Shown: positions 1 through 6,014, numbered from the stretch's first letter. The stretch is DNA of 6,025 bases from Chloroflexota bacterium (GCA_016875645.1 VGPE01000180.1:1-6025); one strand, 5' to 3'. Made by a program: numbers and translations. The notes: generated by a model not told the origin, from the letters alone.

Positions 1-20
1 CGGGGTGGCCGGCGCCCGCC

Positions 21-60
21 GGCCGGGTGTGCCCGGCCCCGGCCGGGTGTGCCCGATGCC
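21..60. repeat. Two tandem copies of a 20-base GC-rich unit
   Basis: The 15-base string ggccgggtgtgcccg occurs at 21-35 and again at 41-55. The copies are exactly 20 bases apart, and the five bases after each one differ. The unit length is not divisible by three. It is probably a simple duplication in intergenic DNA. Two copies are too few to call an array, and the window edge hides whether more lie to the left. Confidence 0.6.
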
Positions 61-139
61 GCCAGGTGAGGGGATGCCGTTGGGTGCGGCGATGCCGCCG
101 CTCGTAGCGCCCACGGCGCTTGATCTGGAGCTTCGGGGC

Positions 140-190
140 TCCGATCGGACCGGGCGGCCACCTCCCGGCCCCGAGGTCGGTCCCATCGGA
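140..190. repeat. Long inverted repeat (13-base arms, one mismatch)
   Basis: The arm tccgatcggaccg at 140-152 pairs with cggtcccatcgga at 178-190, with 12 of 13 positions complementary and a 25-base GC-rich loop. The left arm itself contains the 10-base palindrome tccgatcgga (140-149). A smaller hairpin, ggagc/gctcc at 127-131 and 138-142, overlaps its left edge, so alternative folds are possible. The element could act as a terminator or RNA-stabilising structure, or belong to a structured transcript. Nothing in the sequence decides between these. Confidence 0.45.
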
Positions 191-198
191 GCCTGGAT

Positions 199-213
199 CA
201 CGCCTGAGGCGTG
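199..213. repeat. Perfect 6-bp hairpin, 3-base loop
   Basis: The arms cacgcc (199-204) and ggcgtg (208-213) pair perfectly around the loop tga. No T run follows on either strand. It overlaps the TGA that ends an open plus-strand frame at 212-214, so it could be a stop-proximal terminator if that frame is a gene. Otherwise it is one of several palindromes in this interval. Confidence 0.4.
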
Positions 214-236
214 AGTCGGGCGGGTACGACGGGGCG

Positions 237-253
237 GATCGCGCGGCGCGATC
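237..253. repeat. 8-bp-arm palindrome, gatcgcgc/gcgcgatc
   Basis: The arms gatcgcgc (237-244) and gcgcgatc (246-253) are perfect reverse complements around one central base. The 10-base palindrome cgcagctgcg follows at 260-269. The symmetry suits a protein-binding site or a cruciform, but with a one-base centre it would make a strained RNA hairpin. No function can be assigned. Confidence 0.4.
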
Positions 254-280
254 GCGATGCGCAGCTGCGTCCGCCTGCTG

Positions 281-297
281 CAACGCCCTGGGCGTTG
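281..297. repeat. Perfect 7-bp hairpin, 3-base loop
   Basis: The arms caacgcc (281-287) and ggcgttg (291-297) pair around ctg. The 12-base perfect palindrome gagcggccgctc (297-308) begins at its last base. Both lie 40-65 bases beyond the DUF427 stop codon in the direction of transcription. They may act as further transcript-end structures. No T tract accompanies them. Confidence 0.4.
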
Positions 298-327
298 AGC
301 GGCCGCTCACCGCCAGCCGGGGTTGGG

Positions 328-344
328 CGCACCCGCTGGGTGCG
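328..344 (-). terminator. Putative transcript-end hairpin after the DUF427 gene
   Basis: The arms cgcaccc (328-334) and gggtgcg (338-344) form a perfect 7-bp GC-rich stem with a 3-base loop. It begins two bases past the DUF427 TAG stop (349-347). Position and stem strength fit a terminator or 3'-end protective hairpin for the operon. The expected U tract is absent, as is common in very GC-rich genomes, so termination itself is inference. Further hairpins at 281-308 could reinforce it. Confidence 0.45.
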
Positions 345-346
345 GC

Positions 347-822
347 CTACCAGCCCAGCGTGCCGGGCCCGCCCTTGAAGGGCCCCACGATCCGGCTCGT
401 GATCCAGCCGCCGTAATAGTCGCCCGCCTGCGGCGTGACGCGCTCGTCGCCGACGAAGGCCGCGTCCACCCGGCCCGCGTAGAACGCGAGATGCCCGGCG
501 AGGGCCTCGTAGCCCACGTTGGGGGCCGGGTAGGACCACGCGACGTCGCGGACGAACCGCTCGCCGACGCGCGCGCCGACCAGTAGCGAGCGCGGCCCTT
601 CCACTCGCAGACGCTGCTGGTCGGGGAGGGCTCGAGCAGGTCCATCCGCACGTCGGCCTCGGGCACGTAGTACGTCGGCGGGCTCGCCGTCTCGAGCACC
701 CGCAGGGCGCGCCCAGTATCGACGATGACGGCGCCCCCCAGCTCGACGCGGACGCGCTCGGGCACCGGCTCCACGCGCGGCGGCCGCGGGTAGTTCCAGA
801 CCGATTCCGGCTCGCTGCTCAT
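347..822 (-). CDS. DUF427 domain protein gene, frameshifted in a GC repeat
   Basis: This gene encodes a single-domain protein of the DUF427 family (PF04248), whose biochemical role I do not know to be established. It starts at the ATG at 822, with the Shine-Dalgarno-like GGAG (831-828) five bases upstream, and ends at the TAG at 349-347. The first 84 residues read in the start frame and carry PPTYY (48-52), DVRMDLLEP and CEWKGRARYWS (72-82). The rest reads in another frame as VGERFVRDVAWSYP, then YYGGW, VGPFKG and a terminal GTLGW. Together they give a typical 157-residue DUF427 protein. The shift lies in an alternating CG run at 568-576, and removing one GC unit restores the whole frame. An assembly error or recent slippage is likely. 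The gene starts two bases after the ABC permease stop, so co-translation is expected. Family assignment is firm; whether the gene is intact in the organism is not. Confidence 0.85.
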
Positions 823-824
823 CG

Positions 825-1583
825 CTACTCCGGTGCCCGGACCTGGTACCGGGCCAGCGCGCTCGAGGCGACGACGACGGCGATCGCCGTGACGACCACG
901 GCCAGGCCCAGGGCCGGGACGAGGTCGAACTCGGCGCGGATGCGACCGGTCGGATCCAGGGCATCGCCCAGTGCAAGCGCGTAGCGGCGCACGCTGAACA
1001 TCCGCGTCCCCTCGAACAGGCCGGCCATGACAGCCTCCCAGATCAGGACGTACACGAGGCCGATCACGAGCGCCCGGCCCGTGACGATGCTCAGCGCGAC
1101 GAAGAGCGCGCAGTACACGACGATCGCCAGGACCGACGCCGCGGCCATCGCCATGGTCAGTCCGAATCCGCCGCCCTGGTCGCCGGAGATGATCAGCCCG
1201 GCCAGGATCGCCGCCGGGACGACCATCACCGCGGTCAGCGCGGTCGCTCCCAGCAGCTTGGCGGCGACGATCTTCCAGCGCGCCACGGGCTTGGTGAGCA
1301 GGAACGTGGCGGTCCCGTCGTCCAGTTCGGAGCCCATGGCCGCGGTTCCGAAGACCAGCGCAACCAGGGGCAGGACGCTGCGCAGGACCATGCCGTCGAG
1401 GATGTTCGCAGCGAGACGCTCGGGGTCGGCTGGGCGGCCCGCGACACGGATGATCAGCGCGACCAGGATCGGCGCCGAGACCAGGAGCAGCATCAGCAGG
1501 GTCCGCCGCCGGTTGAGCAGGGCGCGGACCGTGACTTCGAGCATGGCGCCGACGACGCCCGCACGGCCCAGCGTCGCGATCAT
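825..1583 (-). CDS. ABC-2 type transporter permease (second permease)
   Basis: This is a predicted inner-membrane permease of an ABC-2 exporter, 252 residues long. Hydrophobic segments lie at about 28-46, 66-84, 107-133, 142-165, 169-189 and 221-243, giving roughly six helices. The stretch GSELDDGTATFLLTKPVARW (84-103) between helices two and three is typical of ABC-2 permeases. It starts at the ATG at 1583, which overlaps the TGA of the upstream ATPase gene by four bases (ATGA), so translational coupling supports this start over the internal ATG at codon 14. It most likely pairs with that ATPase. It is shorter than the other permease of the operon and lacks that protein's N-terminal YDLGYRSYDGPR motif, so the two are not recent duplicates. 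The substrate is unknown. Confidence 0.88.
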   Translation of the reverse strand: MIATLGRAGVVGAMLEVTVRALLNRRRTLLMLLLVSAPILVALIIRVAGRPADPERLAANILDGMVLRSVLPLVALVFGTAAMGSELDDGTATFLLTKPVARWKIVAAKLLGATALTAVMVVPAAILAGLIISGDQGGGFGLTMAMAAASVLAIVVYCALFVALSIVTGRALVIGLVYVLIWEAVMAGLFEGTRMFSVRRYALALGDALDPTGRIRAEFDLVPALGLAVVVTAIAVVVASSALARYQVRAPE

Positions 1584-2539
1584 GAGCGGCGGGCCTCGGG
1601 CCTGACGAGGTACGCGAACACGCTCTCGAGCGACTCGTCAGTGGGACGGAGCTCGAACAACCGGACATCGCTTGCCTGGGCGACGCGCGCCACCGAGCGG
1701 GTGAACTGGCCGAAGTCCGAGGAGCGCACCGAGAGCAGCCCGTCCGTCAGCTCCACGCCGAAGACCGAGGGGTCGGCGACCAGCGCCGACGCCAGCCGCC
1801 GGTCATCGCTCGAGCGCACCGTGAGCGTGTGCGGCCGATCCGTCATGAGCCGGCGGATCTCGCGGAAGTCACCCGATGCCGCCAGGCGCCCGTCGTGGAT
1901 CACCAGCACGTTCTGGGCCAGGCGCTCCACCTCCTCAAGGATGTGTGACGAGAAGAGCACGACCCGGCCCTGGGCGGCCATGCCCGTCAGCAGCTCCATC
2001 ATGTGCAGCCGCTGGCGCGGGTCCATGCCGTTGAACGGCTCGTCGAGGAGCAGCACCGGCGGCTCGTGGACCAGCGCCGCGGCCACCTTGGCCCGCTGGC
2101 GCATCCCCTTCGAGTAGGTCCCGAGGACCCGGCCCTGCGCGTCCTCGAGTTCGACCGTCCGGATCGCGCGCGCCGCTGCCGCATCCGGATCGGCGAGGCC
2201 CTGCAGGCGGGCGTTGAGCCGCACGAACTCGAAGCCGGTGAGGAACGAGTAGACCGACTCGCGCTCCGGCACAAGGCCCACCCAGCGATACAGCGCCGGG
2301 TTGCGCCACGTCGCCTGGCCGCTGATCGTCACCATCCCGGCCGACGGCCGCAGCAGCCCCGCCGCCATGTGGAGCAGCGTTGACTTGCCGGCGCCGTTCG
2401 GCCCGAGGAGGCCCGTGATGCCGGGCCCGATGGAGATCGTGATGTCGTTGATCGCCACGACGTTGCCATACCAGCGCGAGACGGCGTTCAACTCCACCGT
2501 CGCGAGGGCGGGTGCGGCGGCCTGCGGCGCGTCCGTCAC
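1580..2539 (-). CDS. ABC transporter ATP-binding protein (second ATPase)
   Basis: This is a cytoplasmic ATPase of 319 residues that should power an ABC-2 exporter. It shows Walker A GPNGAGKS (46-53), a VPERESVY segment at the Q-loop position (about 90-97), signature YSKGMRQR (142-149), Walker B VLLLDE (162-167), a D-loop with NGMDP, and the H-loop SSH (His199). About 100 residues follow the nucleotide-binding domain, as is common in DrrA/CcmA-like exporter ATPases. It starts at a GTG (2539-2537) whose GTGA overlaps the stop of the upstream permease gene by four bases. Its own stop overlaps the next permease start in the same way, so expression is probably coupled. It resembles the first ATPase in motif layout but differs clearly in sequence. 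All catalytic motifs appear intact. Confidence 0.92.
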   Translation of the reverse strand: MTDAPQAAAPALATVELNAVSRWYGNVVAINDITISIGPGITGLLGPNGAGKSTLLHMAAGLLRPSAGMVTISGQATWRNPALYRWVGLVPERESVYSFLTGFEFVRLNARLQGLADPDAAAARAIRTVELEDAQGRVLGTYSKGMRQRAKVAAALVHEPPVLLLDEPFNGMDPRQRLHMMELLTGMAAQGRVVLFSSHILEEVERLAQNVLVIHDGRLAASGDFREIRRLMTDRPHTLTVRSSDDRRLASALVADPSVFGVELTDGLLSVRSSDFGQFTRSVARVAQASDVRLFELRPTDESLESVFAYLVRPEARRS

Positions 2540-3474
2540 GCGTCGATCCGCTGGTACCGGCGCAGGAGGATGACCAGTGCTGCCGCGATGACGATGGCAG
2601 CGGCCCCGACGTACAGGGGCCCTGGCAGCGCCGCCGTGCGGACCATGTCGTCGCCCGGCGTGCGTCCGAAGAGGAAGGCATTGACCCCGTCGAGGATCTG
2701 GCCGGCGCCGGCCAGAACGATGTAGCGCGCCAGGTCGCCGCGTGCCACCTCCTGCACGGTCGCGATGACGATCGGCGGGATGATGAAGACGGCGATGATG
2801 CCCGCCGTCGCGTACGCCCGGCGCGGCGTCATGGAGGCAACCGCGAGGCTCAGGCCGCCCAGCACGAGCGCCATGACCGGCGCCACGACAAACGCCGGAG
2901 CAACCCGGGGCACCTGGACGATGAACTCTGCCGCCACGTCCCGCGCCACCAGCACGCTCCCGGCGAACATGACCGCCAGGGGGACGGCGAACACGATCAC
3001 GAGGGCCGTCGCGAGCGCGCCGACCTTGGCCAGGACGTAGTCGGCACGCTCCAGGGCTCGCGAGAAGTACAGGACCAGCACCCGGTGGCGCTGGTCGCGA
3101 CCGACCAGTTCGGGCGCCTGCGCGGCGCAGAACAGGATGAGCAGCGTGGTGCTGAGCCCGAGGTACGTGCTGTACTGGATCGGCGATTCGATGGGGCCGC
3201 CCGGCCCTCCCGGCCCGTCCTCCCGGCCGAAGGTTTGCGAGAGCAGCACGTCGAAGCCCACGGAGACGAGCGCCGGGAGCAGCGTCAGCGCGGCCAGCAC
3301 GAACGGAGCGACCTTGGCGCGTCCGCCGCGCCCGATCCCGAACACGCTTCGCAGCGACGAGACATAGAGCGCCCGGCTCGCGTGCCGCCGGCCCAGCCTG
3401 GGCCCGTCATACGAGCGATAGCCGAGGTCGTAGATGTTGCCCGTGGCGGCGGGGGTCGGTGCGGGGTCAGCCAC
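2536..3474 (-). CDS. ABC-2 type transporter permease (first permease)
   Basis: This is a predicted multi-pass membrane permease of 312 residues. The N-terminus is cytoplasmic-looking and carries IYDLGYRSYDGPRLGR (14-29), a motif I associate with a subgroup of ABC-2 family permeases in GC-rich bacteria. Hydrophobic segments fall at about 56-78, 104-120, 148-176, 195-215, 222-243 and 286-305. A Gly/Pro-rich loop (about 83-98) lies after the first helix. The start is a GTG (3474-3472) overlapping the end of the upstream ATPase gene by eight bases. No good ribosome binding site is visible, so it probably depends on translational coupling. It would form the channel driven by the first ATPase. Cargo cannot be inferred. 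Confidence 0.88.
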   Translation of the reverse strand: MADPAPTPAATGNIYDLGYRSYDGPRLGRRHASRALYVSSLRSVFGIGRGGRAKVAPFVLAALTLLPALVSVGFDVLLSQTFGREDGPGGPGGPIESPIQYSTYLGLSTTLLILFCAAQAPELVGRDQRHRVLVLYFSRALERADYVLAKVGALATALVIVFAVPLAVMFAGSVLVARDVAAEFIVQVPRVAPAFVVAPVMALVLGGLSLAVASMTPRRAYATAGIIAVFIIPPIVIATVQEVARGDLARYIVLAGAGQILDGVNAFLFGRTPGDDMVRTAALPGPLYVGAAAIVIAAALVILLRRYQRIDA

Positions 3475-4420
3475 GGCGTGGCGCCGCGGCGGGCGCCGCC
3501 GCGGGTTGATCCCTGAACAGGTCCTCCAGGCTGTGGCGGCGCTGCTCCATCCGCACCAGGGGCAGGCCCAGTTCGACCACCGAATCCCGGACCAGGTCGT
3601 ATGGCGCCTCGTCGATCAGCTCGACGAGCAGGACCCGGCCGTCCTCGTGGAGCGTCAGCCCGCGCGCGGCCAGGGCAGCCGCGAGCCGATCGCGTCCCTC
3701 GTCGACCTCGACCGCGAGCAACCCGGTGCGGCCGGTGAATTGGGTGATCCGGTCGGCGCGCAGGAGGCGGCCGCCCTCGATCGCCACGAGGAAGTCGCAG
3801 ACCCGCTGGATTTCGCCCAGGAGGTGCGAGGCGACCACCACGGTGATGCCGAACTCCCGTCCCGTCCGGAGCACCAGCTCCAGCATGTCGTCGCGGCCGC
3901 TGGGGTCGAGGCCGTTGGTCGGCTCGTCGAGCAGGAGAAGGCGTGGGTCGTGGACCAGCGCCTGGGCCAGCTTGACCCGCTGGCGCATGCCCGTCGAGTA
4001 GCCACCCATCGGCCGATAGCGCTCCTCGTACAGCCCGACATGGCGTAGCACCTCGGCCGTGCGCTCGCGGCTGGCGGTGACCGGCAGGCCCGAGGTCTGG
4101 GCGAGGTGCGCCACCAGCTCGGTCGCGCTGACGTCCGGCGGCAGGACGTCGTGCTCGGGCATGTAGCCCACGAACTGGCGGATGAGCGGGCCTTCGCGCA
4201 CCACGTCCCGCCCCATGACCAGCGCCGTGCCGCTCGTCGGCGCCAGCAACCCCAGCAGGATGCGCAGCAGCGTGCTCTTGCCCGCGCCGTTGGATCCGAC
4301 CAGGCCGATGATCCCGGGCTCGATGTCGAGCGTCAGTTCATCGAGGGCCGTCACACCCGGGAAGCGCTTGGTGATGCCGCGCAGGCTGATCAGCGGCGTG
4401 CCATCGGTCGATTCGCACAC
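3467..4420 (-). CDS. ABC transporter ATP-binding protein (first ATPase)
   Basis: This is the first gene of the ABC operon: a 317-residue cytoplasmic ATPase of the ABC-2 exporter class. Walker A is GSNGAGKS (42-49), the Q-loop region reads GYMPEHD (85-91, with Glu in place of the usual Gln), the signature is YSTGMRQR (141-148), Walker B is LLLLDE (161-166), the D-loop has NGLDP and the H-loop has ASH (His199). The C-terminal region of about 100 residues ends in an Ala/Pro-rich tail. The start is taken as the GTG at 4420. It has no Shine-Dalgarno match, but TACGAT lies seven bases upstream, which fits a leaderless transcript. The alternative is a start inside the first ten codons. The gene overlaps the following permease gene by eight bases and should act with it. 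Confidence 0.92.
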   Translation of the reverse strand: MCESTDGTPLISLRGITKRFPGVTALDELTLDIEPGIIGLVGSNGAGKSTLLRILLGLLAPTSGTALVMGRDVVREGPLIRQFVGYMPEHDVLPPDVSATELVAHLAQTSGLPVTASRERTAEVLRHVGLYEERYRPMGGYSTGMRQRVKLAQALVHDPRLLLLDEPTNGLDPSGRDDMLELVLRTGREFGITVVVASHLLGEIQRVCDFLVAIEGGRLLRADRITQFTGRTGLLAVEVDEGRDRLAAALAARGLTLHEDGRVLLVELIDEAPYDLVRDSVVELGLPLVRMEQRRHSLEDLFRDQPAAAPAAAPRRG

Positions 4421-4427
4421 GCCGCGA

Positions 4428-4433
4428 ATCGTA
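4428..4433 (-). promoter_or_regulatory. Possible -10 box for a leaderless ABC operon
   Basis: The minus strand reads TACGAT at 4433-4428, a TAnnnT match, seven bases before the GTG start at 4420. That spacing is what leaderless genes of several GC-rich lineages show, where transcription begins at the start codon. No Shine-Dalgarno sequence is present, consistent with this. I see no convincing -35 hexamer at 16-18 bases. A GC-rich sequence at 4434-4457 can fold into two mutually exclusive stems just upstream (gccgg/ccggc, or gggcg/cgccc). Six-base matches occur by chance, so this is tentative. Confidence 0.3.
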
Positions 4434-4474
4434 GCCGGTTCGGGGCGGTCGCCCGGCGCATCTCGGGCGGCGGG

Positions 4475-4678
4475 TCAGGCCGCCGCGGTCATGCGTTCGC
4501 GATACAGCAGGACGGCATACAGGGCGGCGAAGATGCCGTTCCCGACCGCGATCACGAGAGACAACTGGTGGAAGGGGTCACTCGAGCCCGCTCCCTGAAG
4601 CGCCGCCGCGATGGCGAACAGCGTGATCGCGACGATGGAAATCCGCCGGGCTGGCGGACACCTGGCAGGTCCATACAC
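4475..4678 (-). CDS. Small two-helix membrane protein, hypothetical
   Basis: This would be a 67-residue protein of unknown function. Two hydrophobic segments are clear: about 13-28 (ISIVAITLFAIAAALQ) and 39-59 (LSLVIAVGNGIFAALYAVLL). They are joined by a polar loop and followed by a short tail, YRERMTAAA, suggesting a small integral inner-membrane protein. The only conventional in-frame start after the SDR stop codon is the GTG at 4678, 22 bases downstream. The GAGGGG behind it is about 18 bases away, too far to be a normal binding site, so the exact start is weak. The membrane-like composition is strong evidence that this frame is used here. This frame is also contiguous with the first half of the SDR gene only because of that gene's frameshift, so it should not be read as an SDR membrane tail. 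Confidence 0.5.
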   Translation of the reverse strand: MYGPARCPPARRISIVAITLFAIAAALQGAGSSDPFHQLSLVIAVGNGIFAALYAVLLYRERMTAAA

Positions 4679-4700
4679 GAGCGCGCCCGGCGGATTCCCC

Positions 4701-5893
4701 TCAGACCGGGAGCCTGCCGAGGGGCGGCCGCGGTTCGTGCGGAGCGCCCCAGTGGGTCCGCAGCGCGTAGTCCACGATGGGTCCCATGACGCGGGCCATC
4801 GACGGGGGCTCGAGCGGCGTCCCTTCCAGCGCGGCCAGAAGGTTGTGGTTGTCGAACGCAGCGTCGTCGAACCCGTAGGGAACGAGCTGCTGAATGACCT
4901 CCAACACGAGCGACGGGAGCTCGTCGCGGTAGGAATCGGCAAGGGATTCGGGCCCCATGTCGTCGACGGGCACCAGCACGACCTTGGCCGGCGGCCGCTC
5001 GCCGCGCGCCTCGAGGAAGCGGCGATACCCGGCCACCGCCAGAGCCAGGGCGTCGTGAACGGGAGTCGCCCGGCGCCCTGCCGTGTAGTGCAGATCGTGC
5101 CGCTCTTGTCCTGCCGTCGCTGGCCGAGCGCGAAGAGCGCGTCGGTCGTGAAGTCGATCGGAACGGCGTTGAGCAACGCCCTGCCCGGCACGGGCACGTG
5201 GACGACCGGTGCGGTGGGCTCAAGCTCGAGCAGCAGCCGCATGAGCATGTAGAACGCGTCGAACTTGGATGTCCAGCCGGTGCGCGAATCGCCCACGACG
5301 ATCCCCACTCGATGGATCGTCAGAGGGAGATCGCCCGCTCGCTCGAGCAACACGGACTCCGCCTCAGCCTTGGACTGCTCGTACGTATTGCGGAACGACC
5401 GATCCAGGATCGGCGGCTCCTCGGGAACCACGGGGACGTCCGAGCGGCGACCGGCAGCGAACGTGCTGACGTGATGGAACCGGGCGAACTCGCCCCTGCG
5501 CAGCGACGCGAGCGCAAGTCGCGACAGGGCCCGGCTGCCGCCCACCTGCACCGCGCGGGCCGCCTCGAGCGCCTGGTCGAACCGGACGTCCGCGCCGAGG
5601 TGGAAGATCGGCCCGACGTCAGCCGCCAGGTCGTCGAACTCCCGCGGGGTCAGTCCGAGGCGCTCGTCCTGCAGGTCACCTTCCACGATCCGGATCCGCT
5701 CGGCAAGGGTGCCCGCCTCCCCGGGCGCGGGAAACAGGTCGCCCAGGAGCGCCTCAAGCCGCTGCTGCGGCGTCCGGCTGCCTCGGCCCCGGAGGAGCAG
5801 CGCCACACGGGAGTCCGGCGTCCAGACCAGGATCCGTCGCAGCAGCTCGCTGCCGATCAGACCGGTCGTGCCGGTGATCAAGATGGCGCTCAA
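4701..5893 (-). CDS. SDR / thioester-reductase-like NAD(P)-dependent reductase, frameshifted
   Basis: This is a soluble extended-SDR oxidoreductase resembling the NAD_binding_4 (thioester or fatty acyl-CoA reductase, PF07993) group. A Rossmann fold begins at once with TGTTGLIG (7-14). GDL (72-74) and FHLGADVRF follow, then the catalytic-type HVST (141-144) and Tyr171-EQS-Lys175 (YxxxK). It starts at a TTG (5893): this is the only suitable in-frame start after the tRNA, it is preceded by GAGGG three bases upstream, and it places the first strand correctly. The start frame is family-like to about residue 268 (SGTIC). Homology-like sequence then continues in another frame as HYTAGRRATPVHDALALAVAGYRRF, through FDNHNLLAALEG, to a TGA at 4703-4701. 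One missing base near 5090 explains this, and the restored protein has 397 residues. Fatty acyl or other thioester substrates are possible by family only. Confidence 0.85.
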
Positions 5894-5938
5894 GGACCCT
5901 CGCGTTGGATGGACCGGGGGTGATGTTGATCGAGGGGC

Positions 5939-6014
5939 TGGAGCGGGAGACGGGTCTCGAACCCGCGACATTCAGCTTGGAAGGCTGACGCTCTACCGAC
6001 TGAGCTACTCCCGC
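5939..6014 (-). tRNA. tRNA-Gly (anticodon TCC)
   Basis: This is a complete cloverleaf on the minus strand. The acceptor stem GCGGGAG (6014-6008) pairs perfectly with CTCCCGC (5949-5943). The D arm contains GCTCAGTCGGTAGAGC. The anticodon stem TCAGC/GCTGA holds the loop CTTCCAA, giving the anticodon TCC, which reads GGA (and by wobble GGG) glycine codons. The T arm is GCGGG-TTCGAGA-CCCGT. The discriminator is T (5942) and the CCA end is encoded (5941-5939). No terminator-like hairpin or T run is visible in the 45 bases before the SDR gene, so read-through into it is possible. Confidence 0.96.

Larger units (their letters stand above)
1..346. other. Hairpin-rich intergenic region, no convincing gene
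   Basis: This stretch lies downstream of the DUF427 gene and runs to the window edge. It contains a tandem duplication, one long inverted repeat and several short perfect palindromes, listed separately. Two frames are open to the left edge. On the plus strand, a frame ending at the TGA at 212-214 could be the tail of a convergent gene. On the minus strand, a frame starting at the ATG at 186-184 could be the beginning of a gene leaving the window. Both encode Gly/Pro/Arg-rich, low-complexity peptides with no motif I recognise. They overlap each other, so at most one can be real. The 20-base tandem repeat is not a multiple of three, which argues mildly against coding. I treat the region as non-coding. 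Confidence 0.6.

Noticed and set aside
21..60. Possible start of a CRISPR or other repeat array
   Set aside because: There are only two copies, directly adjacent with 5 bases between the conserved cores, and no spacers of normal length or cas genes.
1027..1605. A 192-residue plus-strand open frame
   Set aside because: It is antisense to the second permease, with Thr/Ser/Arg/Ala-rich low-information sequence. The minus-strand permease has clear helices and motifs.
307..1668. A 453-residue minus-strand frame covering DUF427 and part of the permease
   Set aside because: Only the part from 822 down to about 570 is real coding sequence (start of DUF427). The rest is Arg/Pro-rich shadow of the permease and ATPase frames and of the shifted DUF427 end.
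2512..3516. A 334-residue plus-strand open frame
   Set aside because: It lies antisense to the first permease, is full of Asp/Arg/His/Gln, and has no domain-like pattern. It is expected opposite GC-rich coding DNA.
825..4420. ATPase-permease-ATPase-permease as a simple gene duplication
   Set aside because: The two permeases differ in length and N-terminal motifs, and the ATPases share only family motifs, so a recent tandem duplication is not supported.
4106..4789. A 227-residue plus-strand open frame
   Set aside because: It crosses antisense to the first ATPase, the intergenic gap and the small membrane protein, with Arg/Gln/Asp-rich composition and no motif.
5198..5923. A 241-residue plus-strand open frame
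   Set aside because: It is antisense to the reductase's Rossmann domain, whose TGxxGxxG and YxxxK motifs establish the minus strand as coding.
4475..5971. A single 498-residue minus-strand frame spanning the reductase and the membrane segment
   Set aside because: Its first 26 codons overlap the tRNA and lie upstream of the natural TTG start. Its middle (about 4680-5088) reads as out-of-frame Ser/Arg/Trp-rich sequence, while the family-like protein lies in another frame. I split it into the reductase and the small membrane protein.
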